Below, piece by piece: positions 6,801-8,541 of a stretch of 8,541 bases of DNA. The DNA is from Desulfurivibrio alkaliphilus (GTDB lineage: Bacteria; Desulfobacterota; Desulfobulbia; Desulfobulbales; Desulfurivibrionaceae). The notes below the pieces were generated by a model. The model was not told the origin of the DNA, did no database searches, and saw nothing but the letters and a program-made list of their open reading frames with translations. The position numbers and the translations under genes were made by a program. Position 1 is the first letter of the stretch. Every line of letters begins with the position of its first letter. The stretch covers positions 1 through 8,541 of the forward strand of contig DSDS01000140.1 of NCBI GenBank assembly GCA_011048585.1, in the 5' to 3' direction.

Positions 6801-6849
6801 GCATCCCGTGGGCCCGTGGGGTGGTTGCCCCAACCAGGAGGCCAACCCC

Positions 6850-7284
6850 TCAGGAGCTCAGGCCCAGGGCTTCATGAACGGTTTTGATGCAGCGATCCAT
6901 GATAACCGTCAGCCCGGCGGCCTCGGCCAGGGCGGCGGCCTCCTGATTGACAATCCCCTCCTGCAACCAGACCGTTGCCGCCCCCGTCCTGATCGCCTCC
7001 CGCACCACCGGCAACACCTGCTCGGAGCGACGGAAGATCACCACAATGTCCACCGGCCGACCAATGGAGGTCAGATCGGGGTAGCAGGGCTGAGAGAGAA
7101 TTTCACCCTGACCGGGATTGACCGGGATCACTTTGAACCCCCGGGCCAGCAGATAGCGAGCCACCACATTGCTGGGGCGCTCACTTTTGGGGGAGAGGCC
7201 CACCACGGCGATTACCGGCAGAGCCCCGGTGCGGGGATCGGGGCTTAAAATCCGGCGGCTCAGCTGAAAATCGGGTAGCAGCAT
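6850..7284 (-). CDS. CoA-binding domain protein (YccU/CoA_binding_2-like)
   Basis: This 144-aa protein is a single Rossmann-type CoA-binding domain, the same fold as the nucleotide-binding part of succinyl-CoA synthetase alpha. Family marks are VVGLSPKSERPSN (27-39) at the first strand-loop, IPVNPG (53-58), DIVVIFRR (79-86), WLQEGIVN (106-113) and DRCIKTVH (130-137) with its conserved Cys. The length fits the stand-alone family, whose physiological role is not settled. The start at 7284 is preceded by a weak AGGTAA. It is divergent from the CooT-family gene, with 122 bases between the two starts, and is followed after about 150 bases by hisS, which has its own promoter. Read-through into hisS is possible because no terminator is visible. 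Confidence 0.9.
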   Translation of the reverse strand: MLLPDFQLSRRILSPDPRTGALPVIAVVGLSPKSERPSNVVARYLLARGFKVIPVNPGQGEILSQPCYPDLTSIGRPVDIVVIFRRSEQVLPVVREAIRTGAATVWLQEGIVNQEAAALAEAAGLTVIMDRCIKTVHEALGLSS

Positions 7285-7293
7285 GCGGCTTAC

Positions 7294-7382
7294 CTGTTGC
7301 GCTGGTTAACGCTTTTTTGTATCTCTTAACGAAAGCTGGAAGATGCGGCCAGAATATCCGCGTCGCCGCCGGGACGCAACAG
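7294..7382. promoter_or_regulatory. divergent intergenic region with paired short repeats
   Basis: This region separates the CoA-binding gene from the CooT operon. CTGTTGCG (7294-7301) recurs inverted as CGCAACAG (7375-7382), so the same octamer precedes both diverging genes in their own sense. TTAACG occurs as a direct repeat at 7306-7311 and 7326-7331, 20 bp apart, about two helical turns. No convincing sigma-70 promoter is visible for either side, and I see no NikR-type GTATGA palindrome. The repeats are short enough to be chance. Confidence 0.25.
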
Positions 7383-7406
7383 TTTCAACCGTGGAGGAGA
7401 TGCTAC

Positions 7407-7601
7407 GTGTGCCAGATGACGGTTTTGCTGGAGAAAGATGGACAGGAAGAGCTGGTGGCGGAGCAGGCCTCGCTGCTGGAGGCCGTGGAAAACGGCGTCA
7501 GAATCGACACCCTGTTTGAAGCGCCGCGGGTGGTCGAGGGGGTGCTGGTGGCCCGCATCGACTTTCTGGCCGGCAAGGTTATTCTCAGGGGGAAACCATG
7601 A
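7407..7601 (+). CDS. cooT: CooT-family nickel-binding protein
   Basis: This small protein (64 aa) resembles CooT, a dimeric nickel-binding protein first known from CO dehydrogenase maturation, where Cys2 is the key Ni ligand. It starts MCQMTVLLEKDG and ends in a short strand-rich segment with ARIDFLAGKVIL, as in the family. The GTG at 7407 is chosen because GGAGGAGA (7393-7400) lies six bases upstream and because it places Cys at position 2. Starting at the ATG at 7416 would remove that Cys, and the ATG at 7317 would add 30 unrelated residues. The stop overlaps the next start (ATGA), so the two are translationally coupled. No CO dehydrogenase or CooC gene is in view, so the partner enzyme is unknown. 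Nickel binding is inferred from the family. Confidence 0.85.
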   Translation: MCQMTVLLEKDGQEELVAEQASLLEAVENGVRIDTLFEAPRVVEGVLVARIDFLAGKVILRGKP

Positions 7602-7852
7602 CGGAAAAAAAGGTAGTGGAGAAACTGCGGGTCTTGCTGCCCCACTGGATTGAACACAACCAGGGCCATGCCGCCGAGTTTCGTAAATGGAGCGCCGCCG
7701 CCCGCGCCGAAGACTGCAAGGAGCCGGCCACGCTGATCGACCGGGCCGCGGAACTGCTGGAAGAGGTGGACCGCCTGCTCTCGGAGGCGCTGACCCGGGC
7801 CGGCGGAGCCTCCCCGGGCAGCGGGGGGCAGCACCACCATCACCACGATTGA
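7598..7852 (+). CDS. small helical protein with penta-His tail, coupled to cooT
   Basis: This 84-aa protein has no function I can name with certainty. Residues 1-68 look like two amphipathic helices. The first carries H16, H20, H24 and E27 on one face, a spacing suited to metal binding, in LLPHWIEHNQGHAAEF. The second (about 44-68) is rich in Leu/Ala/Glu and could form a hairpin or coiled coil. A Gly/Ser-rich linker (69-77) leads to QHHHHHD at the very end; there is one Cys (C40). AGGGGG lies about five bases before the ATG, which overlaps the cooT stop by four bases. Coupling to a nickel-binding CooT and the His tail suggest a nickel carrier or store, similar in layout to CooJ (coiled coil plus His-rich tail) but shorter. 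Homology to CooJ is not shown. Sequence and context support a real gene. Confidence 0.8.
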   Translation: MTEKKVVEKLRVLLPHWIEHNQGHAAEFRKWSAAARAEDCKEPATLIDRAAELLEEVDRLLSEALTRAGGASPGSGGQHHHHHD

Positions 7853-7859
7853 TCCTCGG

Positions 7860-7879
7860 GCGGCCCGTTTGGGGGCCGC
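7860..7879. terminator. 7-bp GC hairpin between convergent genes
   Basis: GCGGCCC (7860-7866) and GGGCCGC (7873-7879) form a perfect stem with a six-base loop in the 44-base gap between two convergent genes. The position suggests transcription termination for both. No T-tract follows on either strand, so it is not a canonical rho-independent terminator. Confidence 0.35.
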
Positions 7880-7896
7880 TCAACTGCGCAAGACCG

Positions 7897-8397
7897 TCAA
7901 CTTTCAAACTTGCGCATGGTACTGACCAGTTGCCGCTGTTGGGCAAAAGCGATCTCGGCCCTGACCTGCAGCAGGTGGTAATCCTCGGGATCTTGGGCGA
8001 TTTCCCGCGCCAGCGGCTCGGAGAGCCAGTGGGAATCTTCCACCAAGTTGAAAAAAGCGCTGTCGATCCCGAAGAAACCATCCAGCAGATGGGCGGCGGT
8101 GTGGGCCAGCTTGCTCTGATAGCTCTGTGGCAACTGGGCCAGATCATCCAAGGAACGGACGCCGGCCACCTTCAGTTCAGCCATTATTTCCCCCAAAACC
8201 CGGCGATTGGTCGCCACCCCCTCCTCCAGCCGGGCCTTAAACTCCGGGTGGTCTGCGGAGCAGGACCCCTCCCGGTCCACCTCCACCCGGTCATAGCGCA
8301 CCAGCCGGGTGCGGGCAAAAAAGCGTAAAACCACCTCGGCGGCCCGCTCCGGGTCCGGGGCCAGTACCAGCATCAGGTGAGCGTTCTCCAGCTTCAT
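7897..8397 (-). CDS. unrecognised helical protein downstream of a HAD phosphatase
   Basis: I do not recognise this 166-aa protein. It has no signal peptide or membrane segment. After a short hydrophobic start (HLMLVLAPDP, residues 7-16) it looks mostly alpha-helical, with a conserved-looking core AHTAAHLLDGFFGID (98-112) and further His at 123 and 141. The one Cys is C46. ATG 8397 is preferred: AGGAG lies eight bases upstream and GAGG five. A GTG at 8403 would overlap the upstream stop by four bases, but AGGAG would then be only two bases away. The gene begins two bases after the stop of a HAD-family gene, so the two are co-transcribed and probably linked in function. It could be a partner or regulator of the phosphatase; this is inference from spacing only. 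Confidence 0.8.
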   Translation of the reverse strand: MKLENAHLMLVLAPDPERAAEVVLRFFARTRLVRYDRVEVDREGSCSADHPEFKARLEEGVATNRRVLGEIMAELKVAGVRSLDDLAQLPQSYQSKLAHTAAHLLDGFFGIDSAFFNLVEDSHWLSEPLAREIAQDPEDYHLLQVRAEIAFAQQRQLVSTMRKFES

Positions 8398-8399
8398 CT

Positions 8400-8541
8400 T
8401 CACCTCTCCTGAAAGGGGGGCAGACCGATGACCTCCATGAAGCTCGTCACGTGGTATTCGGCCTCCAAGGCGGAATTTTTAAAGGCGATCAGCGGCACCC
8501 CGGCGGCGGCGGTGTGGTCCCGATCCACCTGGGAGTCGCCG
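8400..8541 (-). CDS. HAD-family hydrolase, C-terminal fragment (cut by window edge)
   Basis: The reading frame at the right edge encodes 46 residues that start GDSQVDRDHTAAAGVPLIAF and end PPFQER, followed by TGA at 8400-8402. GDSxxD with a following AAAGVP is motif IV of HAD-superfamily phosphatases of the phosphoglycolate-phosphatase/beta-phosphoglucomutase type. There the two acidic residues help hold Mg2+. The segment after it (EAEYHVTSFMEVIGL) matches the usual end of such enzymes, where the last strand and helix follow. The nucleophile-bearing N terminus lies outside the window, so substrate cannot be judged. It is the upstream partner of the unrecognised helical protein. Confidence 0.8.
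   Translation of the reverse strand, partial: GDSQVDRDHTAAAGVPLIAFKNSALEAEYHVTSFMEVIGLPPFQER

Noticed and set aside
6807..6835. CCCGTGGG doublet and GGTTG/CAACC hairpin downstream of the CoA-binding gene
   Set aside because: Short GC-rich repeats without a T-tract; not enough for a terminator call.
6700..6849. T-box riboswitch before hisS
   Set aside because: No T-box core sequence on the minus strand, and the leader is too short (about 66 bases from the likely start).

Overview
The window looks like GC-rich bacterial chromosome. The gene mix points to an anaerobic or facultatively anaerobic organism, most likely of the former Deltaproteobacteria (Desulfobacterota). The reasons are adjacent hisS and aspS, an AspRS with the signature of the non-discriminating enzyme, a ferritin, a CooT-type nickel protein and a HAD/CoA-binding gene mix. 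This placement is inference from gene content; no rRNA or other marker is present. I see no tRNA, rRNA, CRISPR, transposase or attachment site.

Layout. (1) Bases 1-743 hold an upstream region with a weak promoter and a doubtful 48-codon ORF, then a plus-strand ferritin. (2) Bases 761-1924 (minus) encode an AAA_14/DUF4143 ATPase convergent with the ferritin. Its promoter region carries an 11-bp inverted repeat (1949-1991). (3) Bases 2019-3600 (minus) encode an aminoglycoside-phosphotransferase-like protein and an overlapping P-loop kinase. These two domains are often fused in one protein; here they sit in two frames, with a 21-nt-period repeat at the junction. (4) Bases 3605-6699 (minus) hold aspS and hisS. 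hisS has a good sigma-70-like promoter and a structured leader, so hisS-aspS-APH-kinase reads as one operon. (5) Bases 6850-7284 (minus) encode a CoA-binding Rossmann protein. (6) Bases 7407-7852 (plus) hold a two-gene, translationally coupled operon: a 64-aa CooT-family protein starting at GTG, with Cys2, followed by an 84-aa helical protein with a penta-histidine tail. (7) Bases 7897-8541 (minus) encode an unrecognised helical protein of 166 aa, directly downstream of the 3' end of a HAD-family phosphatase gene cut off by the window edge.

How the genes fit together. The central block is translation housekeeping: tRNA-His charging, and tRNA-Asp charging that probably also makes Asp-tRNA-Asn for an amidotransferase encoded elsewhere. 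Two kinase-like genes of unknown substrate are attached to it. Two flanking genes handle metals: ferritin stores iron, and the CooT/His-rich pair probably binds nickel. The most interesting points are the CooT/His-rich pair without visible CO dehydrogenase genes, the split phosphotransferase/kinase with its junction repeat, and the inverted repeat over the ATPase promoter.
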